Part shown: in pieces, positions 1 to 8,907 of the stretch | How positions within the stretch are numbered: the stretch's first letter is position 1 | Layout of the letters: each line of letters begins with the position of its first letter | Assembly: GCF_020404845.1 (NCBI RefSeq) | Contig: NZ_JAIOJZ010000032.1 | Span: 1-64,000, forward strand | Origin: Streptomyces hyderabadensis | Lineage (GTDB): Bacteria > Actinomycetota > Actinomycetes > Streptomycetales > Streptomycetaceae | Direction: 5' to 3' | DNA: 64,000 bases | Program-made: the position numbers and the translations under genes | The notes under the pieces: model-generated | Told to the model about the DNA's origin: nothing | Seen by the model: the letters and a program-made list of their open reading frames with translations, nothing else | Databases searched by the model: none

Positions 1-2124
1 CGAGCGCGAGGGACAGGGCGAGGATCCACGGGGTGCGGGGCTCCCCGGGGTGGCGCAGGCCTGTGGGTCGTCGCCGATGTACGGATCGGTCCGCGTGTCC
101 ACGTCCAGCGCGGTCCGCGCGGCGACGGTGCCGTCCACCACCAGCGCCAGGTGCAGCCGGCCGCTGGTCCAGCCCTCGGGCAGCGTTGCGGGCACGGTGA
201 CGGGGGCGCCCAGCACGTACGGCTTGGCCTCCGCACGGCAGCCGGGGACGGCGTCGCCGGGTGTGTCAGGCGTCCTGGCGTACACCGGGGTCCAGGCGGT
301 GTGCAGCGTGCCCGCGACCGGGTCGGTGCCGTGGTGGGAGACGTGCACGTCGACCGTGAAGTCGCGCTCGGCGGTGAGCAGGTCGCGGCCCGGCGCCACC
401 GGAGTGACGTCCAGGACGAGGGTCGTCGGCGCGTTGGCGTGGGCCGGGTCGACGCCCGCGAGGTCCTTCGCGCCGCGCCCGAAGTCCAGCAGTCCGGCGC
501 TCTCGTGCTCGATGTCGTACAGCTCCGTGTACACGTACCCGGCGAGCCGGTCGTGCCGGCGCAGTTCCTGGGTCTGCCAGCGCAGGTGCCAGGCACGGTC
601 CAGGCCGGTGAAGCCGCCGCCGTACTCGCTGTTGAGGTTGGGCAGGCCGCGCAGCGGCTGGCCGGGGACGGCGAGCTTCTTGTGGACGACGAAGTCGGGG
701 CCGAGCTTGACGGGGAAGTCGTCGCGTTCGCCGGAGAGCAGGTCGGCGACGGTGGTGGCCCAGGAGGCGGCGCTCTCGTCGTAGTAGTGCCAGTCCAGCA
801 GGTCGGTCTTGACGTGGGTCCAGCCGGAGTTCTCGACGACCGGGCGGGTGGCGTCGAGGGCCTTGAGGCGGTCGTAGGCGTCGGCGGCGGCGCGCTGCTT
901 GGCCGGGTCGCCGGGGATGTCCCAGTCCAGGCCCCATTCCTCGTTGTACAGGCCCCAGATGACGATGGCGGGGCTGTTGCCGTCGCGTTCGACCATCGGC
1001 TCGATCTGCTCGGCGAAGGCGGTGACGGCGGCGGGCGAGAAGCGGCCGGGCGAGGCGGGCTCGGCCCACAGCAGCATGCCGAGGGTGTCGGCGTGGTGGA
1101 CGAAGCGGGGATCCTCCAGCTTGAGGTGCTTGCGTACGAGGTTGTATCCGGCGTCGGCGGCGAGTTCGAGGTCGTGGCGCAGGGCGGTGTCGTCGGGGGC
1201 GGTGATGCCGGTTGTGGGCCAGTAGCCCTGGTCGAGCACACCGCGGACGAACAGCCGCCGTCCGTTGAGGTACAGCGATTCGCCGTCGACGGTGATGGTG
1301 CGCAGGCCGGTGTACGCGGCGACCCGGTCGGTGCCGTCGGCGGAGGTCAGTTCGGCGTCGACGTGGTAGAGGTGCGGGTCCTCGGGCGACCACAGCCTGG
1401 GCGCGGACAGCGGGAGTTCGGTACGGAGTCGTCCGTCGGGGTCCACGGTCGCCGTGACGGCGGTGTCCTCGTCGCGTACGCGCAGCCGGAGTTCGGCGCG
1501 GTCCGCGGCGGGGCCGTGCACGACGGCTTCGACCGTGATGCCGGTCAGGTCGTCGTTCGGGCGCAGCCGCAGGGCGGCGAGGTGGGTGGCGGGGCGGGCC
1601 TCCAGCCAGACGCTCTGCCAGATACCGGAGGACGGGGTGAAGCAGACGCCGTCGTAGTCGTCGCGGGGCATGCTGCGCTGCTTGCCGTGGGCGATGTCGA
1701 GCTTGTCGGCGGGAGCGTGCACCCGCACCGTGAGCAGGTGGTCGCCGTCGCCGAGCGCGTCGGTGACGTCGGCGGCGAAGGGGGTGTAGCCGCCCTCGTG
1801 ATGGGCGACCTCGGTGCCGTTCACCCAGACCGTGGCGGCGTGGTGCACGGCGCCGAAGTGCAGGACGACGCGCTGTCCGGCCCACTCGGCGGGAACGGTG
1901 AACGTGCGCCGGTACCAGGCGGTCTGCAGCCAGTGCTCGGCGATGCCCGAGGCCGGGGTCTCCCAGGCGAAGGGCACGGTGATCGCTCGGTCGTAGCCGT
2001 CGGACGCGTCGGCGGAGTACCGCTCGGCGGGGTCGGCGCGGAAGTCCCAGGTGCCGTTGAGCGTGAGCCAGGAGTGGGAGCGGTCGAAGTGCGGGCGGGG
2101 GTATTCGGGACGGGGGGTGGTCAT
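1..2124 (-). CDS. Glycoside hydrolase family 2 beta-glycosidase (partial at window start)
   Basis: Cleaves terminal beta-linked sugars (beta-galactosidase or beta-glucuronidase type). The order is that of GH2: an N-terminal sugar-binding domain (WDFRADPAERY near residue 20, then a jelly roll), an immunoglobulin-like domain, and a TIM barrel from about residue 280. The likely acid/base lies in NEEW (N394-E395) and the nucleophile in SEYGG (E500). No signal peptide is seen, so it probably acts on imported oligosaccharides in the cytoplasm. It is the last visible gene of the operon, 112 bases after the second permease, and starts at an ATG with only a weak GGAG upstream. The frame stays open to the first base; the last 25 residues in view look low-complexity, so the true C-terminus or a frameshift near base 60 cannot be judged. 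The exact substrate is not readable. Confidence 0.88.
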   Translation of the reverse strand, partial: MTTPRPEYPRPHFDRSHSWLTLNGTWDFRADPAERYSADASDGYDRAITVPFAWETPASGIAEHWLQTAWYRRTFTVPAEWAGQRVVLHFGAVHHAATVWVNGTEVAHHEGGYTPFAADVTDALGDGDHLLTVRVHAPADKLDIAHGKQRSMPRDDYDGVCFTPSSGIWQSVWLEARPATHLAALRLRPNDDLTGITVEAVVHGPAADRAELRLRVRDEDTAVTATVDPDGRLRTELPLSAPRLWSPEDPHLYHVDAELTSADGTDRVAAYTGLRTITVDGESLYLNGRRLFVRGVLDQGYWPTTGITAPDDTALRHDLELAADAGYNLVRKHLKLEDPRFVHHADTLGMLLWAEPASPGRFSPAAVTAFAEQIEPMVERDGNSPAIVIWGLYNEEWGLDWDIPGDPAKQRAAADAYDRLKALDATRPVVENSGWTHVKTDLLDWHYYDESAASWATTVADLLSGERDDFPVKLGPDFVVHKKLAVPGQPLRGLPNLNSEYGGGFTGLDRAWHLRWQTQELRRHDRLAGYVYTELYDIEHESAGLLDFGRGAKDLAGVDPAHANAPTTLVLDVTPVAPGRDLLTAERDFTVDVHVSHHGTDPVAGTLHTAWTPVYARTPDTPGDAVPGCRAEAKPYVLGAPVTVPATLPEGWTSGRLHLALVVDGTVAARTALDVDTRTDPYIGDDPQACATPGSPAPRGSSPCPSRS

Positions 2125-2236
2125 GCGCGTGTGTGCTCCGATTCGGTGCGGCAGTGGGAGGGTCGGCGGTGTACGGGGCGGTCAGGCCGGCGGCCGGTCG
2201 TTACGGGAAGGCAGGGGGGCAGGGGGGGCAGGTGGG

Positions 2237-3130
2237 TCAGCCCTTGACGCTGCCCGCGAGGATCCCGTTGATGAAGTGACGTTGCAGCAGGACGAACAGG
2301 GCGAGCACGGGCAGCATCGCGATGCTTCCGGCGGCCAGCAGTTCGCCCCAGACGGTGGCGAAGTCGGCGCCGACGCGGTTGCCGGTGACGTTCTGCGCGA
2401 GGGTGGACAGCACGACTTGCAGCGTCTGGTGGCTCTCGTCGTTGACGGCGACGACCGGCCAGACGAAGTCGTTGTAGATGTTCATGGCGGTCAGGACGCC
2501 GAGCGCGGCGATGCCCGGCCGGATCACCGGCACCACGATCCGGGCGAAGATGCCGAACTCGCTCGCCCCGTCCACGCGTCCGGCGTCGAGCAGTTCGTCG
2601 GGCACGGCCGCGATGGTCTGCCGCATCCAGAAGATGCTGAAGGCGTCGATGCTGCCGGGCAGGATCAGCGCCTGGTACGTGTTGACCCAGCCCAGTTGGC
2701 TCATCTCCAGCAGCAGCGGGATGACCAGCACGAGCGTCGGCAGCATCAGCGTGAGCATCAGCACGCCGAAGAGCAGGTTCTTGCCGGGGAAGCGGTACTT
2801 GGCGAAGGCGTAGCCGGCCAGCGGGCAGAAGAACATGGTCATCGCGCCCTTGACGGCCACGACGAGCACGGTGTTGACGAAGCCGGTGCCGATCGGCACG
2901 TCGCCGAACATCGCCCGGTAGTTGTCGAGCGTGGCCGAGCCGAGGGAGAAGGACAGGGGGTCGCGGACGATGTCGGCCGGCGGCTTCAGCGAGGAGCTGA
3001 CGGCCCAGTAGATGGGGTAGACGAAGACGACGGCGAGGAGGCCGAGCACCAGGTACTGGAGCGGCCCCGGCCGGGGCTGGGACAGGCTCCTGCCCGGCTT
3101 CTTGGTCCGGCTGGTCATGAGGCTGGTCAT
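2237..3130 (-). CDS. ABC sugar transporter permease (MalG type)
   Basis: Inner-membrane permease of a CUT1-type carbohydrate importer, 297 residues with about six membrane segments. The cytoplasmic loop that docks on the ATPase is visible as DAGRVDGASEFGIFARIVVP, the EAA loop of this family, and the C-terminus ends ILAGSVKG as in MalG-like proteins. The ATG lies two bases after the stop of the preceding permease, implying translational coupling; a second in-frame ATG at 3118 is possible. No ATPase gene is present nearby. In Streptomyces many CUT1 systems share the ATPase MsiK encoded elsewhere, so its absence is expected. Confidence 0.93.
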   Translation of the reverse strand: MTSLMTSRTKKPGRSLSQPRPGPLQYLVLGLLAVVFVYPIYWAVSSSLKPPADIVRDPLSFSLGSATLDNYRAMFGDVPIGTGFVNTVLVVAVKGAMTMFFCPLAGYAFAKYRFPGKNLLFGVLMLTLMLPTLVLVIPLLLEMSQLGWVNTYQALILPGSIDAFSIFWMRQTIAAVPDELLDAGRVDGASEFGIFARIVVPVIRPGIAALGVLTAMNIYNDFVWPVVAVNDESHQTLQVVLSTLAQNVTGNRVGADFATVWGELLAAGSIAMLPVLALFVLLQRHFINGILAGSVKG

Positions 3131-3132
3131 GG

Positions 3133-4068
3133 TCACTCGTCTCGGGAGCGGAGCAGGCGCACGGACAGCAGGGACAGGGCGAACACCAGCAGCACGAGCA
3201 GGAAGGAGTTCGCGGCGCCGGTCCCGAGGTCGGACGCCAGGATGTGGTTGTAGAGGTACAGCCCGCCGGTGGAGGTCGAGCCGTACGGGCCGCCCTGGGT
3301 GACGACGAACGGCTCGGCGAACATCTGGAACACCGCCAGGGTCTGCACCACGACGAGGAAGGCGATGCTGCGCCGGACCAGGGGCAGGGTCAGCGACCAG
3401 AACTGCCGTTTGCGGGAGGCGCCGTCGAGGGCGGCGGCCTCGTACACGTCGGCGGGCACGGCCTGGAGACCGGCGAGCAGGATGATGATCGCGAACCCGG
3501 TGGTCTTCCACAGGAACAGCAGCGCGAGCGTCGGTTTGGCCCAGGCGGTGGACTGGAGCCAGTCGACGTCCGGCAGGCCGACGAGGTTGAACAGGTGGTT
3601 GACCAGCCCGTAGTCGGTGTCGAAGGCGACGATCCAGACCTGGGCCATGGCCACCAGCGGGGTGACGAACGGCGCGATGAAGGCGACCCGGAACATGCCG
3701 CGCAGCCGCAGCCGCGCGTTGGCCAGCAGCACCGCCGCGGCCAGGCCCCCGACGATCTGGACGGGCACGATCAGCAGCCACATCACCGCGCTGTTGCCCA
3801 GTGAGGACCAGAACTCCTCGCTGGTGAGCAGGTAGGTGTAGTTCTCCAGGCCGATGAAGTTGGCCGCGCCCGCGCCCTTCCAGTCGGTGAAGCTCAATTG
3901 GAGCGCGAAAACGAGGGGGTAGAGGCCGAAGGCGGCGAAGACGACGTAGAACGGCGCGATGAAGAGGTACGGCGCGAGGAAGGGCCTCCGGCGGGAGCTG
4001 CGGCCGGGGCGCGGCGCGGCCGGGGCCGTCCTTTCCTTGCGGGGCGGGGTGAGGGTGCCGGAGGTCAT
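3133..4068 (-). CDS. ABC sugar transporter permease (MalF type)
   Basis: First permease of the sugar importer, 311 residues. A basic, proline-rich cytoplasmic leader of about 30 residues is followed by six predicted membrane helices starting FLAPYLFIAPFYVVF. The EAA loop reads EAAALDGASRKRQFWSLTLP. The ATG overlaps the stop codon of the substrate-binding-protein gene (ATGA), so the two are translated in coupling. Together with the next permease it should form the heterodimeric channel that receives sugar from the lipoprotein. Confidence 0.93.
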   Translation of the reverse strand: MTSGTLTPPRKERTAPAAPRPGRSSRRRPFLAPYLFIAPFYVVFAAFGLYPLVFALQLSFTDWKGAGAANFIGLENYTYLLTSEEFWSSLGNSAVMWLLIVPVQIVGGLAAAVLLANARLRLRGMFRVAFIAPFVTPLVAMAQVWIVAFDTDYGLVNHLFNLVGLPDVDWLQSTAWAKPTLALLFLWKTTGFAIIILLAGLQAVPADVYEAAALDGASRKRQFWSLTLPLVRRSIAFLVVVQTLAVFQMFAEPFVVTQGGPYGSTSTGGLYLYNHILASDLGTGAANSFLLVLLVFALSLLSVRLLRSRDE

Positions 4069-5426
4069 GCGCGGTCCACCAGGTTGCGCTGGATCTTCTT
4101 GGTGGAGTCGTCGATGACGTCGTCGGGGGCCATCTTGCCCTCGATGAGCCGCTGGAGGTTGTTGCCGAGGTAGTCGACGGACTTGGCCCACCAGGCGGGG
4201 ATCGGCGCGGCGGACGGGATGGTGTCGGCGGCGTCCACGGCGACCTTCCACAGGTCCTGTCCGCCGAGCGCGGCCACCGGTTCGAACAGCGGCTTGTCGG
4301 GGCGGCGGGCGGGTCCGTAGCTCGGCACGGAGGTGGTCAGTCCGCCCGGGTAGACCTCGCTCGGTCCGTACACGGCGCTGTAACCGGGCTCCTTGAAGCA
4401 CAGGAACTCGTACAGCAGCCAGGCGAGTTCGGGGTTCTTCGCCTTCGCCGGGATGATGAAGCTGCTGCCGCCCATCGCGCCGCTGCGCGCGCCGCCCGGG
4501 GTCCAGGCCGGCAGGGGTGCGGCCCGCCACTTGCCCTTGCCCTTCTTCAGCAGCTGCTGCGGGGCGAAGGACCACCACACCGCCCACGGGACCAGGGCCT
4601 GCTGACCGCTCTCCAGGGCGGCGAGGTCGGCCTGCTTGAGGTATTCCGTGTGGGTGACCAGATCGTCGTCGACGGCGTCCCGGATCCAGTTGAGGACGTT
4701 GCGGTACTCCTTGGAGTCCAGCCGCACCTGCCCGTCGGCGTCGGCGAGGCTGGTGCCCTGCTGGCCGGCCAGCATCTCCAGCCAGAGCTGGCCCAGGAAG
4801 GGGTCCTTCTCCATGTGCAGGGGGCGGGCCTTGGGGTTCTTCTCCCGCAGCGACCGGGCGGCCGCCAGCAGGTCGTCGTAGGTCTTCAGCCCGGCCGGGT
4901 CGACGCCGGCGTCCTCCAGCAGGTCCTCCCGGTACCAGAGCAGCCCGGGGTCGAGGTCCCAGGGCACGCCGTAGATCCGGCCGTCGACGGTGTTGACCGA
5001 GAGCTTGTACGCCGAGGTCTTGTCGCGGTACGGCGCTATCAGGTCCGTCAGGTCGTACAGGTGCTCCGCCTGGCCGCCGATCTTGGCGTCGTCCCAGAAG
5101 CTGCCGTCGGGCAGGTCGGTGCCGCTGATCAGGGTGTTGGCGAGCTTGGCGTCGATGTCGACGGCCTGGTGGTTGACCTTGATGTCCGGATAGGCCTTGC
5201 GGAAGGCGTCGATCGCCGCGTCGAAGACCTTGAACAGGTCGCCCGAGCGGTTCCAGATGGTGATCTCGCCCTTGGCCGACGCACTCGGCGTCCCGGTGAG
5301 TTTGCGCGGCTCGGACCCGGAGGAACCGGGTGCGCAGGCCGCGAGGGGGCCGGCGGTCGCGGCGAGGGCGCCGACGCCGAGCGCGCCGCGCAGAACGCTG
5401 CGCCGCGGGACGAATGATCTGGACAT
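4065..5426 (-). CDS. ABC sugar transporter substrate-binding lipoprotein
   Basis: Extracellular solute-binding protein of family 1, 453 residues, anchored to the membrane by lipid. The N-terminus has twin arginines (R8-R9) before a hydrophobic stretch and a lipobox ending LAAC at Cys31, suggesting Tat export and lipidation. The mature part begins with the typical strand GEITIWNRSGD. The chosen ATG has a GAGGAG eight bases upstream; an in-frame GTG two codons earlier is too close to that site. It is the first gene of the operon that continues with two permeases and a GH2 enzyme, and it opposes a LacI regulator across an operator region. Its ligand is probably an oligosaccharide hydrolysed by the GH2 enzyme. 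Confidence 0.93.
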   Translation of the reverse strand: MSRSFVPRRSVLRGALGVGALAATAGPLAACAPGSSGSEPRKLTGTPSASAKGEITIWNRSGDLFKVFDAAIDAFRKAYPDIKVNHQAVDIDAKLANTLISGTDLPDGSFWDDAKIGGQAEHLYDLTDLIAPYRDKTSAYKLSVNTVDGRIYGVPWDLDPGLLWYREDLLEDAGVDPAGLKTYDDLLAAARSLREKNPKARPLHMEKDPFLGQLWLEMLAGQQGTSLADADGQVRLDSKEYRNVLNWIRDAVDDDLVTHTEYLKQADLAALESGQQALVPWAVWWSFAPQQLLKKGKGKWRAAPLPAWTPGGARSGAMGGSSFIIPAKAKNPELAWLLYEFLCFKEPGYSAVYGPSEVYPGGLTTSVPSYGPARRPDKPLFEPVAALGGQDLWKVAVDAADTIPSAAPIPAWWAKSVDYLGNNLQRLIEGKMAPDDVIDDSTKKIQRNLVDRA

Positions 5427-5574
5427 GAGCACGGCTCCTCGGTCGGGAATGCGGGCTGCTGTTCGCGAAACGGGGTGGCTGGGGCTGGAGTGACTGAGCG
5501 GGGGTGGACATGGACGCGCGCAGGCGTCGTCGGCGGCGCGGCGGTACGCACGACGCACGGACCGCCGCCCACGC

Positions 5575-5620
5575 TTTGCAACGATGCAGAGATGATGCTG
5601 CGCCTTTTGCAACGATGCAA
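5575..5620. promoter_or_regulatory. Twin LacI-type operators in the divergent control region
   Basis: The 14-base string TTTGCAACGATGCA occurs exactly twice, at 5575-5588 and 5606-5619. Each copy is a near-palindrome with a central CG (TTGCA, four bases, TGCA[A/G]), the usual form of LacI-family operators. The copies are 31 bases apart, about three helical turns, so two dimers could bind the same face. They lie between the sugar operon and its regulator and could repress both. Confidence 0.8.
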
Positions 5621-5720
5621 TAGCTGAGTAACATCAACCTGCGTCGGCGCTGGTCCGCACCGGCGCGGACCCGAGATGCTGCCGACCCGATGCCCCGCGA
5701 GGGCCGTGAGGGGGAACTGG

Positions 5721-6743
5721 ATGGCCGGCTCCACACTCCGTGACGTCGCCCGACGCGCCGGAGTCTCGATCCGCACCGTGTCCAACGTGGTCAACGGTTC
5801 GGTGCCCGTCTCCGACGAGTTGCGGGTCCGGGTGCAGGCCGCGCTCGACGAACTCGACTACCGGCCGAACCTGGTGGCCCGCAATCTCCGCCGGGGCCGC
5901 AGCGGCATGATCGCCCTGGTCGTCCCCGAGCTGGACGTGCCGTACTTCGCCGAGCTGGCCCGCGAGGTGATCACCGCCGCCCGCACCCACGGGTACGTGG
6001 TCATGCTCGACCAGACCGACGGCGACGGGGAGCGCGAGCGGGAGCTGCTGGGCCGCGAGTCGCGCGCCACGATGTTCGACGGCCTGCTGCTGAGCCCGCT
6101 GTCCATCTCCGCGGACGAGCTGCGCCGGCGCACCAACCGGGTGCCCGTCGTGCTGCTCGGCGAGCACATCTTCAACGGCAGCTTCCACCACGTGGCGATC
6201 GACAACGTCGCCGCGGCCCGGGACGCGACGGAGCACCTGATCGGGCTCGGCCGTCGGCGCATCGCGGCCATCGGCGACCAGCCCTACAGCACCGGCGAGA
6301 CCGCGCAGTTGCGTACGACGGGCTACCGCCAGGCGCTGGAACGGGCCGGGCTCACCGTCGACGAGCAGCTGATCGTCCCCACCCCGCGCTTCCACCGCCA
6401 CCTGGGCGCCGAGGCCATGGAGCGGCTGCTCGCCCGGCCCGAGCCGCCCGACGCGGTCTTCTGCTACAACGACCTGCTGGCCATCGGTGCCATGCACACC
6501 CTGGCCCGGGCCGGCGTACGGGTGCCCGACGACATCGCCGTCGTCGGGGTCGACGGCATCCAGGAGGGCCGGTACAGCTCGCCGTCACTGACCACCGTCG
6601 CACCCGACAAGGCCGCGATCGCGCGCACGGCGGTCAGCACCCTGCTCGGCGTGATCGACGGTTCGGCGCCCCCGCCGACCGAGGCCAAGGCGCCGCACCG
6701 GCTGCTGGTGCGGCAGAGCACGGCGGGGACACCGGTCGCCTGA
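5721..6743 (+). CDS. LacI-family transcriptional regulator
   Basis: Sugar-responsive repressor of 340 residues. The N-terminal helix-turn-helix with hinge is clear (LRDVARRAGVSIRTVSNVVN, residues 5-24), followed by a periplasmic-binding-like effector domain. The ATG at 5721 has GAGGGGG just upstream; an ATG 15 codons earlier has no such site and would add sequence not typical of the family. It is divergent from the sugar ABC-GH2 operon and the two operators between them are its most likely targets. The inducer is probably a sugar derived from the GH2 substrate. Confidence 0.93.
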   Translation: MAGSTLRDVARRAGVSIRTVSNVVNGSVPVSDELRVRVQAALDELDYRPNLVARNLRRGRSGMIALVVPELDVPYFAELAREVITAARTHGYVVMLDQTDGDGERERELLGRESRATMFDGLLLSPLSISADELRRRTNRVPVVLLGEHIFNGSFHHVAIDNVAAARDATEHLIGLGRRRIAAIGDQPYSTGETAQLRTTGYRQALERAGLTVDEQLIVPTPRFHRHLGAEAMERLLARPEPPDAVFCYNDLLAIGAMHTLARAGVRVPDDIAVVGVDGIQEGRYSSPSLTTVAPDKAAIARTAVSTLLGVIDGSAPPPTEAKAPHRLLVRQSTAGTPVA

Positions 6744-6791
6744 CCCGCCGGGCTCCCGCACGTCACGGCGCCCGCCCGTCCCCGGCCACCC

Positions 6792-6827
6792 TTGCCGCGC
6801 CCCTCACCCGGCACCTAGCCTGACTTT
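6792..6827 (+). promoter_or_regulatory. Promoter for a leaderless MFS mRNA
   Basis: A -35 TTGCCG (6792-6797) and a -10 TAGCCT (6816-6821) are 18 bases apart. The GTG start follows the -10 by six bases, exactly where transcription should begin, and there is no ribosome binding site. This is the classic layout of a leaderless transcript. Confidence 0.6.
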
Positions 6828-8036
6828 GTGCCGCAAATAAACAAAGCCCGATCGCACAGCGCCGTGCCGGGCACTCGCGACGATCTCACCCGTCTCCGCA
6901 TCGCCCTGACCGCCTTCTTCGCCCTCGACGGCTTCGTCTTCGCCGGCTGGGTGGTCCGGATCCCCGCCATCAAGGAGCAGACCGGCGCCTCCGCCAGCGC
7001 CCTGGGACTCGCCCTGCTCGGGGTCTCCGCGGGCGCCGTCGTCACCATGACCCTCACCGGACGGCTCGTCCGCCGCTACGGCAGCCACCCGGTCACCGTC
7101 GCCTGCGCGGTGCTGCTCTGCCTCAGCATCGCCCTGCCCCCGCTCACCCACTCCGCACTCGCCCTCGGCGCCGTCCTGCTGGTCTTCGGCAGCGCGTACG
7201 GCGGGATCAACGTCGCCTTCAACAGCGCAGCCGTCGATCTGGTGGCCGTGCTGGGGCGCCCGATCATGCCCAGCTTCCACGCCGCGTTCAGCCTGGGCGG
7301 CATGGTCGGCGCGGGGCTCGGCGGGCTGGTCGCCGGGGCGCTGTCGCCCACGCGGCACCTGCTCGCCCTCACCGTGACCGGCCTGCTGGTCACCCTGTTC
7401 GCGGGCCGGGCCCTGCTGCGCTGCGAACCCGCCGCACCGCCGGACCGCCTCCCCGAGCAGGACGGCGCCCCGCGCCCCCGGGACCGCCGTACCCGTCGCC
7501 TCGTCGTCACCTTCGGCCTGATCGCCCTGTGCACCGCCTACGGCGAGGGCGCGATGGCCGACTGGGGCGCCCTGCACCTGGAGCAGGACCTCGACGCCTC
7601 CCCGGGCCTGGCGGCGGCGGGCTACTCCTGCTTCGCGCTCGCCATGACCGTCGGCCGGCTGACCGGGACCACGCTGCTGGAACGACTGGGCCGGACGGCC
7701 ACGGTGGTGGCGGGCGGCACCACCGCGGTGGCCGGCATGCTGCTCGGCTCGCTCGCCCCCTCCGTGTGGGCGGCGCTGTTCGGCTTCGCGATCACCGGCC
7801 TGGGGCTCGCCAACATCTTCCCGGTCGCCATCGAGCGGGCCGGGGCGCTCGGCGGCCCGAGCGGTGTCGCGACTGCGTCCACCCTGGGCTACGGCGGCAT
7901 GCTGCTCGGACCGCCCGCCATCGGATTCATGGCCGACTGGCTGTCCCTGCCCGCCGCCCTCACCAGCGTGGCCGCGCTCGCGGCGGTGGCGGTGCTGGTC
8001 GCGGTCGCGACGCGGCGCGCGGCGGCTGGCGGCTGA
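6828..8036 (+). CDS. MFS transporter
   Basis: Major facilitator of 402 residues with about 12 hydrophobic segments. The first helix contains FFALDGFVFAGWVVRIPAIK and the loop after helix 2 has TLTGRLVRRYGS, a form of the MFS motif A region. The sequence resembles the FucP/YbjJ-like group of small MFS proteins often annotated as sugar or drug exporters; the substrate cannot be named. The GTG start is set by the promoter position rather than by a ribosome site. It follows the LacI gene by 84 bases but appears to have its own promoter. Confidence 0.85.
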   Translation: MPQINKARSHSAVPGTRDDLTRLRIALTAFFALDGFVFAGWVVRIPAIKEQTGASASALGLALLGVSAGAVVTMTLTGRLVRRYGSHPVTVACAVLLCLSIALPPLTHSALALGAVLLVFGSAYGGINVAFNSAAVDLVAVLGRPIMPSFHAAFSLGGMVGAGLGGLVAGALSPTRHLLALTVTGLLVTLFAGRALLRCEPAAPPDRLPEQDGAPRPRDRRTRRLVVTFGLIALCTAYGEGAMADWGALHLEQDLDASPGLAAAGYSCFALAMTVGRLTGTTLLERLGRTATVVAGGTTAVAGMLLGSLAPSVWAALFGFAITGLGLANIFPVAIERAGALGGPSGVATASTLGYGGMLLGPPAIGFMADWLSLPAALTSVAALAAVAVLVAVATRRAAAGG

Positions 8037-8111
8037 GCCGCGCCGCCGCCCTGCCGGAAAGTACCGGTGGGGCCTGCCGTCGAGCCCGCTCCATGCGGCA
8101 GACTCCCTGCC

Positions 8112-8852
8112 ATGAAGACCGCCGCGTACGTCGAGATCCTGGACCGCGAAGGTGCGTTGCTGGCCGCGGCCGCCGAGGCGGCGGGCAGCGACGCCGAGGT
8201 ACCGACCTGCCCCGGCTGGCGGGGGCGGGACCTGCTGCGGCACACGGGGACGGTGCACCGCTGGGCGACGGAGTTCGTCGCCCAGGGGCACACCGGTCCC
8301 CGGCCCGCCGATGCGCCGACGGACCTCGACGGCGCCCCGCTCGTGAGCTGGTTCCGGGACGGCCACGCACGGCTGGTCGACACCCTCGCGGGCGCCGCGC
8401 CCGACGTGCGGTGCTGGCACTTCCTGCCCGCGCCGTCACCGCTGGCCTTCTGGGCCCGGCGCCAGGCGCACGAGACGACCGTGCACCGGATCGACGCCGA
8501 GTCGGCCCGCGGCGGTGAACCCACCGGTGTCGGCACGGACTTCGCGGTGGACGGCATCGACGAGCTGCTGTGCGCCTTCCACGCCCGTCCGAAGAGCGCC
8601 GTGCGCACCGAGCAGCCCCGCACCCTGCGGGTCCGGGCGACGGACGCGCCGGACGCGGTGTGGACGGTACGGCTGTCCGCACAGCCGCCGGTGACCGTGC
8701 GGGAGGACGGCGGGGACGCCGACTGCGAGCTGTCCGGGCCCGCCGCGCTCCTCTACCCGGCGCTGTGGAACCGCCGGCCCGTCCCGGAGGTGACCGGCGA
8801 CGGCTCGCTGGCCGCCCTGTGGCGCGAGCGGTCGGGCATCACCTGGAGGTAG
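8112..8852 (+). CDS. Maleylpyruvate isomerase family mycothiol-dependent enzyme
   Basis: 246-residue protein of the MDMPI/DinB-like superfamily: an N-terminal four-helix metal-binding domain (CPGWRGRDLLRHTGTVHRW near residue 36 and the second histidine motif RQAHETTVHRIDAE near 120) followed by a C-terminal domain. Such enzymes use mycothiol, the actinobacterial thiol, in isomerisation or transfer reactions; the substrate of this member is unknown. The ATG was chosen because the family consensus begins with the helix YVEILDREGA; upstream codons do not look coding. It is convergent with the two-component system that follows. Confidence 0.82.
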   Translation: MKTAAYVEILDREGALLAAAAEAAGSDAEVPTCPGWRGRDLLRHTGTVHRWATEFVAQGHTGPRPADAPTDLDGAPLVSWFRDGHARLVDTLAGAAPDVRCWHFLPAPSPLAFWARRQAHETTVHRIDAESARGGEPTGVGTDFAVDGIDELLCAFHARPKSAVRTEQPRTLRVRATDAPDAVWTVRLSAQPPVTVREDGGDADCELSGPAALLYPALWNRRPVPEVTGDGSLAALWRERSGITWR

Positions 8853-8907
8853 GTGAGCGGGGCGGCGGGTCGGCCGGTCCGGGTTGCCCGGCCGGTGCGC
8901 GCGGGGG

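Noticed and set aside
151..2247. Long plus-strand open frame opposite the GH2 gene
   Set aside because: High-GC third-position shadow of the real minus-strand gene; composition is Gly/Val/Arg-rich without any domain, whereas the opposite frame has full GH2 motifs.
8871..8894. CGGCCGG/CCGGCCG pair between convergent genes as a terminator
   Set aside because: Arms are only seven bases and alternative pairings exist in this GC-rich gap; too weak to call.
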